A stretch of DNA of 64,000 nt from Armatimonadota bacterium. GTDB taxonomy: Bacteria > Armatimonadota > UBA5829. The position numbers and the translations under genes were made by a program. The stretch spans positions 1 through 64,000 of the forward strand of contig JBDKUO010000030.1 of assembly GCA_039679645.1 (NCBI GenBank), given 5' to 3'. The notes beneath the pieces are model-generated. The model made no database searches. It worked only from the letters and a program-made list of their open reading frames with translations, and was not told the origin of the DNA. Below, in pieces: positions 40,155 to 49,945 of the stretch (position 1 is the stretch's first letter; the number at the start of each line of letters is the position of its first letter).

Positions 40155-42470
40155 ATGATAAACCGTCAACTGTTTCTCATGGTGCTTGTTATTTTGTTCG
40201 CAGCAAGCGGTCCAGGTGTTGGCAGTACCGAGAATATGGACTTGCTTCTGGGCCTTGGTGGATTTGAGCGCGGTTCAGATTTTGCCTGGCAATCCGCTTA
40301 TTCAGGAAGTGATTACGATTGGAGCGCAAACTGCGCTTGGGTCAATCCCAATTCAAACCCCGATTGGAAAACCGGCTACGACGTATGTACAACCAATGAC
40401 ACCATAGCTGTCGGTTGGAGACGAATTTCGAGCATTTCCGTCAATCCTGCAAATAACCAGGTCTTCAAGCTCGTAGACGGCCAGGGTATTTCGTCCAGCA
40501 AAGCGCAGTATTTGGCTTTAAGAAATACTACAGGTTCCGCCTACACGATGCTTCGGTTCGGCAGACCTGTCTATACTTCTCTAAACCACGAACCAAAAGA
40601 AGGTGACACGGTCGTTTTTCGCATTGATAGCGTAAGAATGGCCGGCTTCGGCTCTCTTCCGACTGGTGCTGTGATATCCCCATGCATACAACTCTCATTC
40701 TCGACAAGCAGCAACTCCGATATATATACTCGAAAATTTGTGCCGTCTACTACTTCCTCCTCTGTGGAGGTGAGCGGAGTTGTGCCGAGCGGAGTCACCA
40801 ACATAATGGTACAATTCAGGCTGGACGTGAATGCAAATCTCTCCGGCAAAGAGGTCGGAGCTTACATCGACGGTGCACACATATATATAAAACGATCCGC
40901 CACACCCACTGAGTATGCGACATGGGAGATACCGGCTTCCAAACCGCGGTCGATAAAGACAATACTGAAGTATTTTGACCCGAAGTCGCAGGACATTTAT
41001 GAAACGGCTCAAAACTTCGACTATATACTGAGCAGTGACTCCAAACATATCTATAATGAGCAGTTCAGAGCCATAAACCCGAACGTTAAAATACTCTCAT
41101 ATAAGACGACTGCAATTACGAAAAACGATAGCCTAACTCCGGGCCTCGACCCATGGTATAGCGACGCTGGAGTACAATACAATTATGCCGTCAAGAATCA
41201 CCCCGAATGGTTATATTCGGATGGCAACGGTGGATACGCAACTCAGGTGGCGTATCCAAATAACTGCTATGCCCATGTTGAAAACCAGGACTATCAGAAG
41301 ACGTGGGCGGCAAATACAATTAAAACCGCACAGCGCAACAACTTCGATGGTGTATTTGTTGATGATCTGAATTACCAGACAGGCAACGGCGTAACCATCA
41401 ACCCAGTGGACTGCCAGCGCTTTATGCATGAAATAATGCCTCTTTTTAAAGCAGCAGAGCTGCATGTCCAGCGCAATGGAGTAATGCATCTGGCTTATCA
41501 GAACACAAACCCGATCCAGAATATGGGGTGGATTATCAACAATCCGTTCTTTACAGTTTCGTCGAGTTATCCCGCATCCAGCGGCTACTCGAATAACAGT
41601 CCGTCCAGCGTCAGTGACACCTATTTTCAGGAGTATGCATTTATCAGAGTTCCCTATACTGTCGGCGTCGGGTTTGCCGGCAACGTTTATTCCAAGGAGT
41701 TCTGGCTGGCACAACTCCAGGATATGGACTTGCTTGCTACTTGGAATACCGGAGCCCTAGCATCACACAACACCACCAAGCTGATGGCTATGCACACTTA
41801 CGGCGTCGATCAGAAAAGCGACCCGGCGGAAGGTCTCGACGGTTGGATGCATTTTGGGCTTACTAGCTATCTGTTGGCGCAAAACGACTACACTATGTTC
41901 GGCAGCCAAGAGCAAACAGACTATGCAAAGGTGTTGACCGACTACAGTGTAACTAAACAGCTCGGCGCGCCTGACGGCACGCACTTCGCCTATGGCGGAG
42001 ACATCTACTGCCAATATCGGCGCTATAAAGCTAATGATGACGGTGGTGTAGGGGGAATAGTAATCGTAAATGCCAATTCTACCACCTCAAGGACATACAC
42101 AATCGACTTCGATGCCACCGACGAATCTGGCAATGCGGTGTCAAGTGGTTCGAGAATCAAGCTGGCTCCTCATACTGGACGGATCTACTTTCAACGCCAA
42201 CAAATGTCCGTGTCTTTGAGCACGAGCAGCAATACGGTATATGCTGCTCAGACAATAACAGTGACGGTTAACTATACCAACCAGGGCTCTCAAAAGCTCA
42301 GCAATGTTACACTTCGTGTCCAGGTTCCTAATGAGATGACCTACGTGACGGGCAGTGCGGAGAAGAGCGGTGGGACATACTATTCATCTACAAAAACTAT
42401 TGTCTGGACTATTAGCTCCGTTGTTGCCAATGGCCATGGGTCACGGACATTTATGGCTACAATTAAGTGA
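40155..42470 (+). CDS. Secreted GHL15-like glycoside hydrolase with DUF11-type tail
   Basis: 771 residues from ATG 40155 (AGGTG upstream) with a signal peptide (MINRQLFLMVLVILFAASGPGVGS). An N-terminal beta region to about 240 may bind carbohydrate. A TIM-barrel-like part follows (ILKYFDPKSQDIYETAQNFDYILSSD..., NNFDGVFVDDLNYQTG with the likely catalytic acids, then GWMHFGLTSYLLAQNDYTMFG), matching the hypothetical glycosyl hydrolase family 15 and PelA/GH114-like folds. The last 85 residues (VSLSTSSNTVYAAQTITVTVNYTNQG...) are a DUF11-type domain. Probably acts outside the cell on the polysaccharide made by the locus. Confidence 0.7.
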   Translation: MINRQLFLMVLVILFAASGPGVGSTENMDLLLGLGGFERGSDFAWQSAYSGSDYDWSANCAWVNPNSNPDWKTGYDVCTTNDTIAVGWRRISSISVNPANNQVFKLVDGQGISSSKAQYLALRNTTGSAYTMLRFGRPVYTSLNHEPKEGDTVVFRIDSVRMAGFGSLPTGAVISPCIQLSFSTSSNSDIYTRKFVPSTTSSSVEVSGVVPSGVTNIMVQFRLDVNANLSGKEVGAYIDGAHIYIKRSATPTEYATWEIPASKPRSIKTILKYFDPKSQDIYETAQNFDYILSSDSKHIYNEQFRAINPNVKILSYKTTAITKNDSLTPGLDPWYSDAGVQYNYAVKNHPEWLYSDGNGGYATQVAYPNNCYAHVENQDYQKTWAANTIKTAQRNNFDGVFVDDLNYQTGNGVTINPVDCQRFMHEIMPLFKAAELHVQRNGVMHLAYQNTNPIQNMGWIINNPFFTVSSSYPASSGYSNNSPSSVSDTYFQEYAFIRVPYTVGVGFAGNVYSKEFWLAQLQDMDLLATWNTGALASHNTTKLMAMHTYGVDQKSDPAEGLDGWMHFGLTSYLLAQNDYTMFGSQEQTDYAKVLTDYSVTKQLGAPDGTHFAYGGDIYCQYRRYKANDDGGVGGIVIVNANSTTSRTYTIDFDATDESGNAVSSGSRIKLAPHTGRIYFQRQQMSVSLSTSSNTVYAAQTITVTVNYTNQGSQKLSNVTLRVQVPNEMTYVTGSAEKSGGTYYSSTKTIVWTISSVVANGHGSRTFMATIK

Positions 42471-43046
42471 TCGCTGCATATTCTGTGGTGAAAGTGGTGA
42501 GCTGGCTATTCTGGTGTATGGTATAATTCTCAATAGATACCCTTCATTTTGTATCACACAATGCCGAGATTTAATATAGGTGCAACTACGAACTTTTCAG
42601 TATGGTGCTGCGTATAGAAGAGTAGTCTATAATCGTCAAGAAAGCTTTAGGAAGTGTACCGCGTTGGAATCTAGCCAGACAGTGCTTTGCAGCTCTCAAC
42701 GTCTGACCGGTAGACAAAATACCTCAACGCATATGGCTGCGAGACCAGACTGGTCAATATCTGTTCGCCCACTATTCTGGACGATATAAAGGGCTGCCAC
42801 GGCTTTATGTAGGGATGCTCTCTAATATCTGCCACACGGCAAATATCACGCAGGCTGCTCTCTGTCGTAGAAAAACATACGAATATGCTTGTTCTTCCAG
42901 GTCATAATACTGAGGTTCAAGTAGAAGCGGCAAGATCGACTACTCCATACCGTAAGTTGACCCTGTGTTCACTAAACTCGGTTTCGAAATCGCGAATAAA
43001 CTAAAAATGCATAGTTGTGTTATCGATAGATTGTGGTGCAGCGGCA
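42471..43046. other. 576-base gap with a promoter-like box and a coding relic
   Basis: No intact gene is seen. TGGTATAAT at 42519-42527 (plus strand) repeats the GTATGGTATAAT string found before the GHL15-like gene, so a transcript may start near 42534. The minus strand holds a broken reading frame at 42671-42972, listed separately. Confidence 0.5.
42671..42972 (-). pseudogene. Two-frame coding relic of unknown family
   Basis: One minus frame reads LTVWSSRSCRFYLNLSIMTWK then NKHIRMFFYDRE to about 42860. The next frame continues SSLRDICRVADIREHPYIKPWQP then FISSRIVGEQILTSL to a stop at 42671. Joined, they look like one natural protein of about 95 residues interrupted by a frameshift. I do not recognise it. 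Chance reading is possible because each half is short. Confidence 0.25.
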
Positions 43047-43196
43047 ATGAAGCTAAGCTTTCTATTTGTTTCAAGTGCCGTCTATAACTGTCCTGGCCAC
43101 TGGGATAGAAATTTGGAGTGGCATGAGGGTCAAATGTGGCCGGAACAGGCCCATGTAGAAGACTTCATAACAAGACTCAAAGAGAGGTTCAGCTAA
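43047..43196 (+). CDS. 49-residue hypothetical ORF directly before the sugar dehydrogenase
   Basis: ATG 43047 encodes MKLSFLFVSSAVYNCPGHWD and ends ...HVEDFITRLKERFS with TAA one base before the dehydrogenase GTG. No clear ribosome site precedes it, so it may be the 3' end of a lost gene or a short leader ORF coupled to the dehydrogenase. Composition looks protein-like (several Trp, His, Phe). Function unknown. Confidence 0.35.
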   Translation: MKLSFLFVSSAVYNCPGHWDRNLEWHEGQMWPEQAHVEDFITRLKERFS

Positions 43197-43197
43197 A

Positions 43198-44475
43198 GTG
43201 GACGAAAAAATCTCGGTTATTGGACTTGGGTATGTTGGATTACCCGTCGCTATAGGGTTTGCTCAGAACTATCCTGACACCGTAGGGTTCGACATAAACG
43301 TCGAGCGTGTTGCGGAACTGAAGAATGGAAAGGACCGCACTCTGGAGGTTTCGCCTGAGAAACTGAAATCGTCTTCCATCATGTTTACGACTGATGTGGA
43401 AGACATGCGCGGATCGACAATACTCATAATTACTGTGCCAACTCCGACGGATATGAGCAAGCAGCCTGATTTGACTCCTCTGCGCAAGGCTTCAGAAACT
43501 GTCGGCAAAGTTCTCGGCAAGGGCGCAATTGTGGTGTATGAGTCAACCGTATATCCTGGTGTCACCAGAGAATTTTGCAGGCCGATTCTGGCCGAAGTCT
43601 CCGGTTTGAAGGCTGGAGAAGATTTCACTGTTGCATACTCGCCAGAGAGGATTAACCCCGGAGACAAAGAGCACACGCTGGAGACAATTACAAAGATCGT
43701 CTCTGCTGAAGATGAACCATCTCTCAAACGTGTAGCAAAAGCCTATTCGCGTATAGTGGCCGCAGGAATTCACAAGGCTCCGACGATCGAGACAGCTGAA
43801 GCCGCCAAAGTAATCGAAAACTCCCAGCGAGACATCAACATTGCTTTCATGAACGAGCTGGCTTTGATATTCGACCGCATTGGAATACGAACCACTGATG
43901 TAATTGAAGCCGCAAGCACGAAATGGAACTTCTTGAAGTTTGCGCCCGGATTAGTCGGCGGCCATTGCATAGGTGTTGATCCGTATTATCTGACAGCAAA
44001 AGCCGAACTTTTGGGCTACCACCCTGAAGTTATTCTGGCCGGACGCAGAATCAATGACAACATGGGCAACTATGTCGCGCAAAGGCTTATTAAGCTATTG
44101 ATCTGTATCGGTGCCAGTGTCAGAGACGCAAAAGTAGGTGTGTTAGGCCTCACATTTAAGGAGAATGTGCCTGATTTGCGCAACAGCCGTGTACCGGATA
44201 TCATCAACGAACTCAATGCATTCGGGGTGTTTCCTAAAGTGCACGACCCGCAGGCTTCTGCTGCTGAGGCAAAGAAGGAATATGGGGTTGACCTGTGCAA
44301 CTTCGATGAGCTCAACAATTTGGACGCTCTGATCTTCGCCGTTCCTCACAAGGAGTATTGCAACAACACAGCCGATCTGATTAAACTCGTTAAGCCGGGC
44401 GGAATAGTGATGGATGTCAAGTCAGCATTAGACCCGAAGAGGGTCAAAGAAACGCACGTCTATTGGTCGTTGTAG
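43198..44475 (+). CDS. UDP-N-acetyl-sugar 6-dehydrogenase (WbpA/WbpO/TviB type)
   Basis: 425 residues. It oxidises C6 of a UDP-N-acetylhexosamine to the uronic acid with two NAD+. The N-terminal Rossmann motif is VIGLGYVGLPVAIGFA; the catalytic Cys lies in GLVGGHCIGVDPYYL (about 257-271), the pattern of WbpA/WbpO/TviB. VLGLTFKENVPDLRNSRVPDI marks the C-terminal domain. GTG 43198 has GAGAGG about 10 bases upstream. With the - strand epimerase, aminotransferase and oxidoreductase genes it predicts a diamino uronic acid. Confidence 0.9.
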   Translation: MDEKISVIGLGYVGLPVAIGFAQNYPDTVGFDINVERVAELKNGKDRTLEVSPEKLKSSSIMFTTDVEDMRGSTILIITVPTPTDMSKQPDLTPLRKASETVGKVLGKGAIVVYESTVYPGVTREFCRPILAEVSGLKAGEDFTVAYSPERINPGDKEHTLETITKIVSAEDEPSLKRVAKAYSRIVAAGIHKAPTIETAEAAKVIENSQRDINIAFMNELALIFDRIGIRTTDVIEAASTKWNFLKFAPGLVGGHCIGVDPYYLTAKAELLGYHPEVILAGRRINDNMGNYVAQRLIKLLICIGASVRDAKVGVLGLTFKENVPDLRNSRVPDIINELNAFGVFPKVHDPQASAAEAKKEYGVDLCNFDELNNLDALIFAVPHKEYCNNTADLIKLVKPGGIVMDVKSALDPKRVKETHVYWSL

Positions 44476-44508
44476 TACTCAATGAACACGATGGCAGAGG
44501 AGAGCAGA

Positions 44509-45243
44509 ATGCTGGATTCATACTACTCCAAGGTTCCAACAATTGTTAAGAGCTGCACTAAAGAAAATCTCATATGGGAATGCAATTTCTTGTTCGGAGA
44601 TGTCAATCTGTCTGGATGTCAATTTTTGGACATTGGTGGCGGAGCAGGACTTGCATCATTTTATGCTGCCTGTGCTGGTGCATCTGAAGTAATTTGCTTG
44701 GAACCTGAGTCAGATGGCTGTACGCAAGGCATACGCAGGGATTTTGACGAGATTTCCTCTGCTCTCGGTACAAACAACACTCATCTTGTAAATTCCACTT
44801 TTCAAGCTTACGAAGCAAAGTCGAAAAAGTTCGGAGCCGTGTTTCTGAACGCCTCTATCAATCACCTGGATGAACCCGCCTGTGTAGACATCCTAACAAG
44901 TAATGATGCACGCAATACATACATCAGTCTTTTTAGGCGAATGGCTGACCTTACTCAAGACAACGGCTTGATAATCGCAAGCGACGTATCTCGGCACAAT
45001 GTGTTCTCGTTTTTGGGATTGAAGAATCCAATCGCGCCTACGATTGAATGGCACAAACACCAGAGCCCAAGCACGTGGGCCAAGTTATTGAGAGAAGCCG
45101 GATATGAAGACATTAAGATTACGTGGTATACTCCACGCAGGCTCGGTGCTGCCGGACGAGTATTGCTTGGCAATGCTGCCATTGCTTGTATGATGATGAG
45201 TCGATTCAGGGTTTTGGCAAGAAAACTTCCGAAAAAGGCATAG
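44509..45243 (+). CDS. Class I SAM-dependent methyltransferase
   Basis: 244 residues. FLDIGGGAGLASFYAACAGASEVICLEPES (motif I and the acidic ribose-binding residue) lies near residues 43-72. Later GAVFLNASINHL and DLTQDNGLIIASDVSRH fit motifs II-III. A C-terminal helix is rich in Met and Arg. ATG 44509 is preferred to 44482 because GAGGAG lies 6 bases before it. In this locus it may methylate a sugar; the acceptor is unknown. Confidence 0.8.
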   Translation: MLDSYYSKVPTIVKSCTKENLIWECNFLFGDVNLSGCQFLDIGGGAGLASFYAACAGASEVICLEPESDGCTQGIRRDFDEISSALGTNNTHLVNSTFQAYEAKSKKFGAVFLNASINHLDEPACVDILTSNDARNTYISLFRRMADLTQDNGLIIASDVSRHNVFSFLGLKNPIAPTIEWHKHQSPSTWAKLLREAGYEDIKITWYTPRRLGAAGRVLLGNAAIACMMMSRFRVLARKLPKKA

Positions 45244-45387
45244 TATTCGAAAAACGTCCAAGTTTTTGGCTATTATAAGGAACAAACAACAGACGCCCTT
45301 GTCGATTCCAAATTATCTGCTCTGGCCGGTTCGCTAAGGGTATCCGATAATACAGAACCGTAGCGCGAGCTGTTTTTTACATCATAC

Positions 45388-46857
45388 ATGAAGAAACTGC
45401 TGAAATCCATTTTTGTCCTGACGACTTCACAAGCTGCAGTTGCCGTTGTAAGTGTAATTCGCAACAAATTGCTGGCTCTGCTGCTTGGTCCCGAAGGTAT
45501 TGGCCTGTTTGCACAACTTCAGTCGCTGCAGAACCTTTTGGCAAATGGTGTGCCAATGGGAATGCAGCTTGGTGCTTTGAAGTATATGTCAGCCAATCGT
45601 GCCAATGATAAAAGACGCTTATTGTCTACTATCTCAACATCAGCTAAAGCTTTTGCATTATTGTCGGCATTGACCACTGTTGTTTGCCTGATTTTAGCTA
45701 AGCCGATATCGGCTTGGAGCGTTGGCAACGCCAATATGTATCTTTATGTAATGACGGCGATTTTGGGCGTTCCATTTATGATCCAAACCCAGTTGTGGCA
45801 GAATTATTTGCGGGCGGGTCTTGAGATGAAGGAATATTCGGCAACGATGGTGATTACATCATTGATCGGGCTGCCAATTGTAGTTCCTTTGGTTTTGCTG
45901 TGGAAACAAGCTGGCGCAGCCGCTCATTTGCTGATCATTGCAATTGTTGGTTATATAGTTGCAAAACTATATACAAACAGGTCTATGGGATCTGAGCTGA
46001 ATCGCAGAGTCGAATCAGCGTCATTTGACAAGAAACTGTTGATCAATCTGATGCGATTTGCCGCAGGCAACTTTCCTGTGTTTGCCATTGATCTTGTGGT
46101 TCCATTTATTATTCGTGTACAGATAATCAGAGATATGGGACTTGATGCAAATGGGATTTACCAGGCTGCTTTTGCCATATCAAGCCAGTATCTGGTTATG
46201 CCGCTCAATGCGATAGGAATATATGTATTTCCAAAAATCAGCCAGATGGCCGACTTGAAGCAGATAAATAAAGAGATCAACGACGCCCTCAAGATCAGTC
46301 TTCTGTTTTGCACATCAGGAATATTGGTAGTGTTGTTGTTCCGTGACGTGTTTACATCACTCCTCTTTTCAAAGAAGTTTCTGCTGGCAGCCAGTTTGAT
46401 GAGTTGGCAGTCCATCGGAGACTTTCTGAAAAGTATCACAATGGTTTTACAGTATCCGATGCTGCCTCTTGAGCGATTTAGAGCACGGGTAGTAATAAAC
46501 CTGCTGCGCAACACATTGTTTATGATCGTTTTCTACTTGCCGAAAACAAACATGAGGCTCGAAGGTGCAGTGTGGGCGTATGCAGCAAGCTGGCTGTTTG
46601 AGTTTATTGCGATCTATTTGTATACACATCACACAAATGGATTTACTTTTACGGGCAGAAACAAGTTTCTGTTGCTGACAAGCACTTCGGCTGTAGCATG
46701 GTTGGCATTCAGCAACGTTACCGACCCAAGGTGGAGATTGATAGGTGCATGTATCTTGGGTTTGTGGACTGCCACGTCACTTAACATGGAAGACCTGCAT
46801 AAGATCAGAGAAACTGTGATTAGTAAGATAAAAGGAGCAGTCAATCCAGATGATTAA
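45388..46857 (+). CDS. Polysaccharide flippase, Wzx-like
   Basis: 489 residues with 12-14 membrane helices. The N-terminus (FVLTTSQAAVAVVSVIRNKLLALLLGPEGIGLFAQL) is the usual start of oligosaccharide flippases of the MOP superfamily, and GLDANGIYQAAFAISSQYLVMPLNAIGIYVFPKISQ is another family block. It would move the lipid-linked repeat unit across the inner membrane. It overlaps the GT2 gene by 8 bases. Confidence 0.88.
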   Translation: MKKLLKSIFVLTTSQAAVAVVSVIRNKLLALLLGPEGIGLFAQLQSLQNLLANGVPMGMQLGALKYMSANRANDKRRLLSTISTSAKAFALLSALTTVVCLILAKPISAWSVGNANMYLYVMTAILGVPFMIQTQLWQNYLRAGLEMKEYSATMVITSLIGLPIVVPLVLLWKQAGAAAHLLIIAIVGYIVAKLYTNRSMGSELNRRVESASFDKKLLINLMRFAAGNFPVFAIDLVVPFIIRVQIIRDMGLDANGIYQAAFAISSQYLVMPLNAIGIYVFPKISQMADLKQINKEINDALKISLLFCTSGILVVLLFRDVFTSLLFSKKFLLAASLMSWQSIGDFLKSITMVLQYPMLPLERFRARVVINLLRNTLFMIVFYLPKTNMRLEGAVWAYAASWLFEFIAIYLYTHHTNGFTFTGRNKFLLLTSTSAVAWLAFSNVTDPRWRLIGACILGLWTATSLNMEDLHKIRETVISKIKGAVNPDD

Positions 46858-47788
46858 AGTGACCATTGTGGTAGTCAGCTTCAATACACGCGAATTGCTG
46901 GATAGGTGCATTGCGTCTGTTTTGGAAGCGTCACCCAACGTAGAAAAAGAGCTTATCGTTGTTGAAAACGCTTCTTGCGATGGAAGCCGCGAAATGCTTG
47001 CTGAGAAATACCCGATGGTGCGGATCATCGCTAATGACAACAATCGCGGCTATGCACCGGCCTGCAATCAGGGACTGCGTGAGGCACGTGGTGAATACGT
47101 TTTTGCTCTGAACTCAGACGCATTTCTTGTCAAAGATGCGCTTTTCACTATGGTCAAGTATATGGACTCCAATCCTGAGGTCGGCGCACTTGGACCTAGG
47201 TTGCTTAACGCCGACGGCAGCATTCAACATGGATGCGCCCGCAGATCTCACACGTTTTTATCACAGCTTGTTTCGTTAATCCCATGGTTTTCACTAGTGC
47301 CGGTTGTGCGAGAATATTGTGGACGCCATATGCCGCTTGATTTTTATAAGCAAACGAACAACGTGGATGTAATATGTGGTGCGGCATTGTTTATGCGCAA
47401 AAGCACATTGGAGAAGATCGGGTATTTTGACGAAGGACTCATAGTAAATAGTGACGATCAGGAATGGTGCAGGCGGGCTCGCATGGCCGACTGCAAACTG
47501 GTATACTTAGCTGAGGCGGAAGTAATTCACATTGGGTATGCGAGCAGAGGGTTTGACCCCTGTCATATGCATTATTGGAATGTCAGATCATTATTCAGAC
47601 TGTATGACATCATGTACACATGGCCTGCATCTGTCATGTTAAAATGCATGATGATGACTAATATTACGTTGGTGACACTGCGCAACGCTGTCGTAGCGCC
47701 GTTTAGTACAAAAAGACGAAAGCAAGCAGCATTCTTGTGGACACTGCTTGCCGATACGTCCAAACTTGCATGGCGCAGACCGAAGTGA
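46850..47788 (+). CDS. GT2-family glycosyltransferase, rhamnosyltransferase-like
   Basis: 312 residues of GT-A fold. It starts VTIVVVSFNTRELLDRCIASV, with VVENASCDGSREML, NRGYAPACNQGLREARGEYVFALNSDAF (the DxD-like NSD) and ICGAALFMRKSTLEKIGYFDEG. The pattern matches WbbL-like transferases that add rhamnose or similar sugars. Last gene of the + strand block; 17 bases separate it from the converging epimerase gene. Confidence 0.85.
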   Translation: MIKVTIVVVSFNTRELLDRCIASVLEASPNVEKELIVVENASCDGSREMLAEKYPMVRIIANDNNRGYAPACNQGLREARGEYVFALNSDAFLVKDALFTMVKYMDSNPEVGALGPRLLNADGSIQHGCARRSHTFLSQLVSLIPWFSLVPVVREYCGRHMPLDFYKQTNNVDVICGAALFMRKSTLEKIGYFDEGLIVNSDDQEWCRRARMADCKLVYLAEAEVIHIGYASRGFDPCHMHYWNVRSLFRLYDIMYTWPASVMLKCMMMTNITLVTLRNAVVAPFSTKRRKQAAFLWTLLADTSKLAWRRPK

Positions 47789-47805
47789 AGCGCAGCCATT
47801 AATTA

Positions 47806-48744
47806 TCAATGAGAAGATCGGAACCACTCTGCAGTAGCTCTTATTCCATCCTCGAGTTTCCATTCTGGTTTATAACCGAGCCTGCTTGATGCTTTCTTGA
47901 TCACGGCATCGGAAAACCGCACGTCACCGGCTCTAGGCGGCTCATATTTGGCGGGAATATTGGTTCCCAGCACATCCTGCACGGTCTGCAGCAACTTGTT
48001 GACGGTAACTGGCACGCCGCCAGCGACATTGAAATGCTCTCCCACAATGCCTTCGCCTTCCACAAACCCAGCAGCATATGTACAATGCACGCAATCTGCG
48101 ACAAATGTAAACTCACGGCTCTGTTCTCCATCACCGTAGATTGTCGGACTTTCTCCCTTTGAAAGTGCGTCAAAGAATCTAGGTACGGCCGCTGCATACT
48201 GGCTGTTTGGATCCTGTCTGGGACCGTAGATATTGAAATACCGCAGCGCGACTGTCTCAAGTCCGTACAGCCAGGCAAACTGCCGGACGTATGTTTCTGC
48301 GGCCATTTTGGTGTTCGCATATGGAGACATCGGCATTGGGTGCTGCGATTCTTCACGCGGCAACGTCGGGTTTGCGCCATATACACTGCTGGACGACGAA
48401 AAAACGAACCGCTTTGCGCCCGCATCTCTTGCCGCAACGAGCATATTCAATGTGCCGGTCGCATTTGCATTGTGGCTTGTGAGAGGATCGGCTATTGATC
48501 TGGGCACGGAACCAACAGCGGCCAGGTGCCAAACGCGTTCTACACCGGTGCAGGCTTTCTTGCAGAATTCCAGGTCGCTTACGTCGCCTTCGAGCAGTTC
48601 AATGGAGTCGCCAAGGTGAGCCAGACTAGCCAGTTTGCCTGAAAACAGATTGTCTGCAACCCGCACATCGCAACCATTTTTCACCAATGCATCTACCAAA
48701 TGCGATCCGATAAATCCCGCTCCACCTGTTACAAGAACCTTCAT
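47806..48744 (-). CDS. NAD-dependent UDP-sugar 4-epimerase (GalE/WbpP-like)
   Basis: 312 residues of extended SDR fold. VTGGAGFIGSHLVDAL binds NAD, and YxxxK is seen in SPYANTKMAAE with Ser in FVFSSSSSVYG. The stretch SVPRSIADPLTSHNANATGTLNML resembles WbpP and related UDP-GlcNAc/UDP-GlcNAcA 4-epimerases. It may supply a galacto-configured sugar nucleotide. Exact substrate unknown. Confidence 0.85.
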   Translation of the reverse strand: MKVLVTGGAGFIGSHLVDALVKNGCDVRVADNLFSGKLASLAHLGDSIELLEGDVSDLEFCKKACTGVERVWHLAAVGSVPRSIADPLTSHNANATGTLNMLVAARDAGAKRFVFSSSSSVYGANPTLPREESQHPMPMSPYANTKMAAETYVRQFAWLYGLETVALRYFNIYGPRQDPNSQYAAAVPRFFDALSKGESPTIYGDGEQSREFTFVADCVHCTYAAGFVEGEGIVGEHFNVAGGVPVTVNKLLQTVQDVLGTNIPAKYEPPRAGDVRFSDAVIKKASSRLGYKPEWKLEDGIRATAEWFRSSH

Positions 48745-48778
48745 GAATAATCTCCTTAAAAATGCATTATCGGCAAGG

Positions 48779-49945
48779 TCATTTTTTTGTCTTGTTTATT
48801 GCCTGCAATTTCTGGTTTTCGGATATGCTGCTTCTAAACAAATCACAGAGTTTGAGCACTGCATCATCCGAGAAGTCCCGCTTGATGACATCATAGTTGA
48901 TATTGCCCATATGGATCCGCTCGTCTGGGTTATCCGCAAGATACGCTATTGCCACAGCCAATCCGTCGGCATCGTTTTCATCAACGATGATTTCCGGTAC
49001 CAGTTCGGGTATGCCAACATGATTTGTGCTGATGACTGCCTTATGGCGTGACATAGCCTCCATAATGGATACTGGAATGCCTTCACGCAGTCCATCGGGT
49101 GTAGTCCTTGACGGCAAAACGAAGAAATCACAAGCGTCATAGAGTATTTTCAGTATGTCTTCGCCCAATCTGCCCAGAAATACCGTTTGTTGAGAAACAC
49201 CTTCGTCTTCAGCCATCTTTTTGACATCAAGAGGGCCTTCTCCGACAACCCATACAACAATATCATCCCTGCCGAGTGTTTTAAGCGCGCGAAATAGAAT
49301 ATCAAATCCCTTCTGTTCGGTAAAACTGGCAACAATTAGAATTTTTATGGCTTTGCGCATACGCTCGTCTGACATGTCACCGTGTATATGAATTACCTCA
49401 ATATGATCCTCGGGTATTCCAAAAACACGTACAAGCTCACGTTTGTTGAACTCAGAGATCGTGACAACTTTCTTGCAGTGAGAGGCCGCCAATTTAAACA
49501 TTTCGGGATTGGGATTACAGAGTATTTCATAAGCGTGAACCGTCACCGTCAGAGGCAGGTCGAGTATTCTGCTGCAGAAATATCCCGTATAAAGCTTTCT
49601 ATCACCGAAATGAGAATGAATGTGCTGCACTTTGAAGCGATGCATCTCCCGTGATATGTTCCATGCGATTGCAAAAGAGTCAACGCACTTCATTCTGATT
49701 GCCAGCTTCAAAAGCGATATGTATTTTACGGGTGACCTGAAAAACGCGCTTAGTTGAGCCAGAAGTGTTCCGACCACAGTGATGTTTATGAAATGCCATC
49801 CGTCCTTGGGCATGTAAGGGCCTGGCCTCCATGCAAGCGGAAAACCGACGACTTCGACTCCATTTTTCATCAGCACGTCTATTTCACGATAGTTCCATGC
49901 TACAATTCCGCCCTGAATCATAGAAAGTATGTAGGCGACAGTCAT
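48779..49945 (-). CDS. GT4-family glycosyltransferase
   Basis: 388 residues of GT-B fold. The C-terminal half has KILIVASFTEQKGFDILFRAL, VVGEGPLDVKKMAEDEGVSQQTVFLGRLGEDIL and the donor-binding FVLPSRTTPDGLREGIPVSIMEAMSRHKAVIST (E-x7-E). The N-terminal half contains VQHIHSHFGDRKLYTGYF. It overlaps the upstream deacetylase gene by 4 bases. Sugar specificity unknown. Confidence 0.9.
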   Translation of the reverse strand: MTVAYILSMIQGGIVAWNYREIDVLMKNGVEVVGFPLAWRPGPYMPKDGWHFINITVVGTLLAQLSAFFRSPVKYISLLKLAIRMKCVDSFAIAWNISREMHRFKVQHIHSHFGDRKLYTGYFCSRILDLPLTVTVHAYEILCNPNPEMFKLAASHCKKVVTISEFNKRELVRVFGIPEDHIEVIHIHGDMSDERMRKAIKILIVASFTEQKGFDILFRALKTLGRDDIVVWVVGEGPLDVKKMAEDEGVSQQTVFLGRLGEDILKILYDACDFFVLPSRTTPDGLREGIPVSIMEAMSRHKAVISTNHVGIPELVPEIIVDENDADGLAVAIAYLADNPDERIHMGNINYDVIKRDFSDDAVLKLCDLFRSSISENQKLQAINKTKK

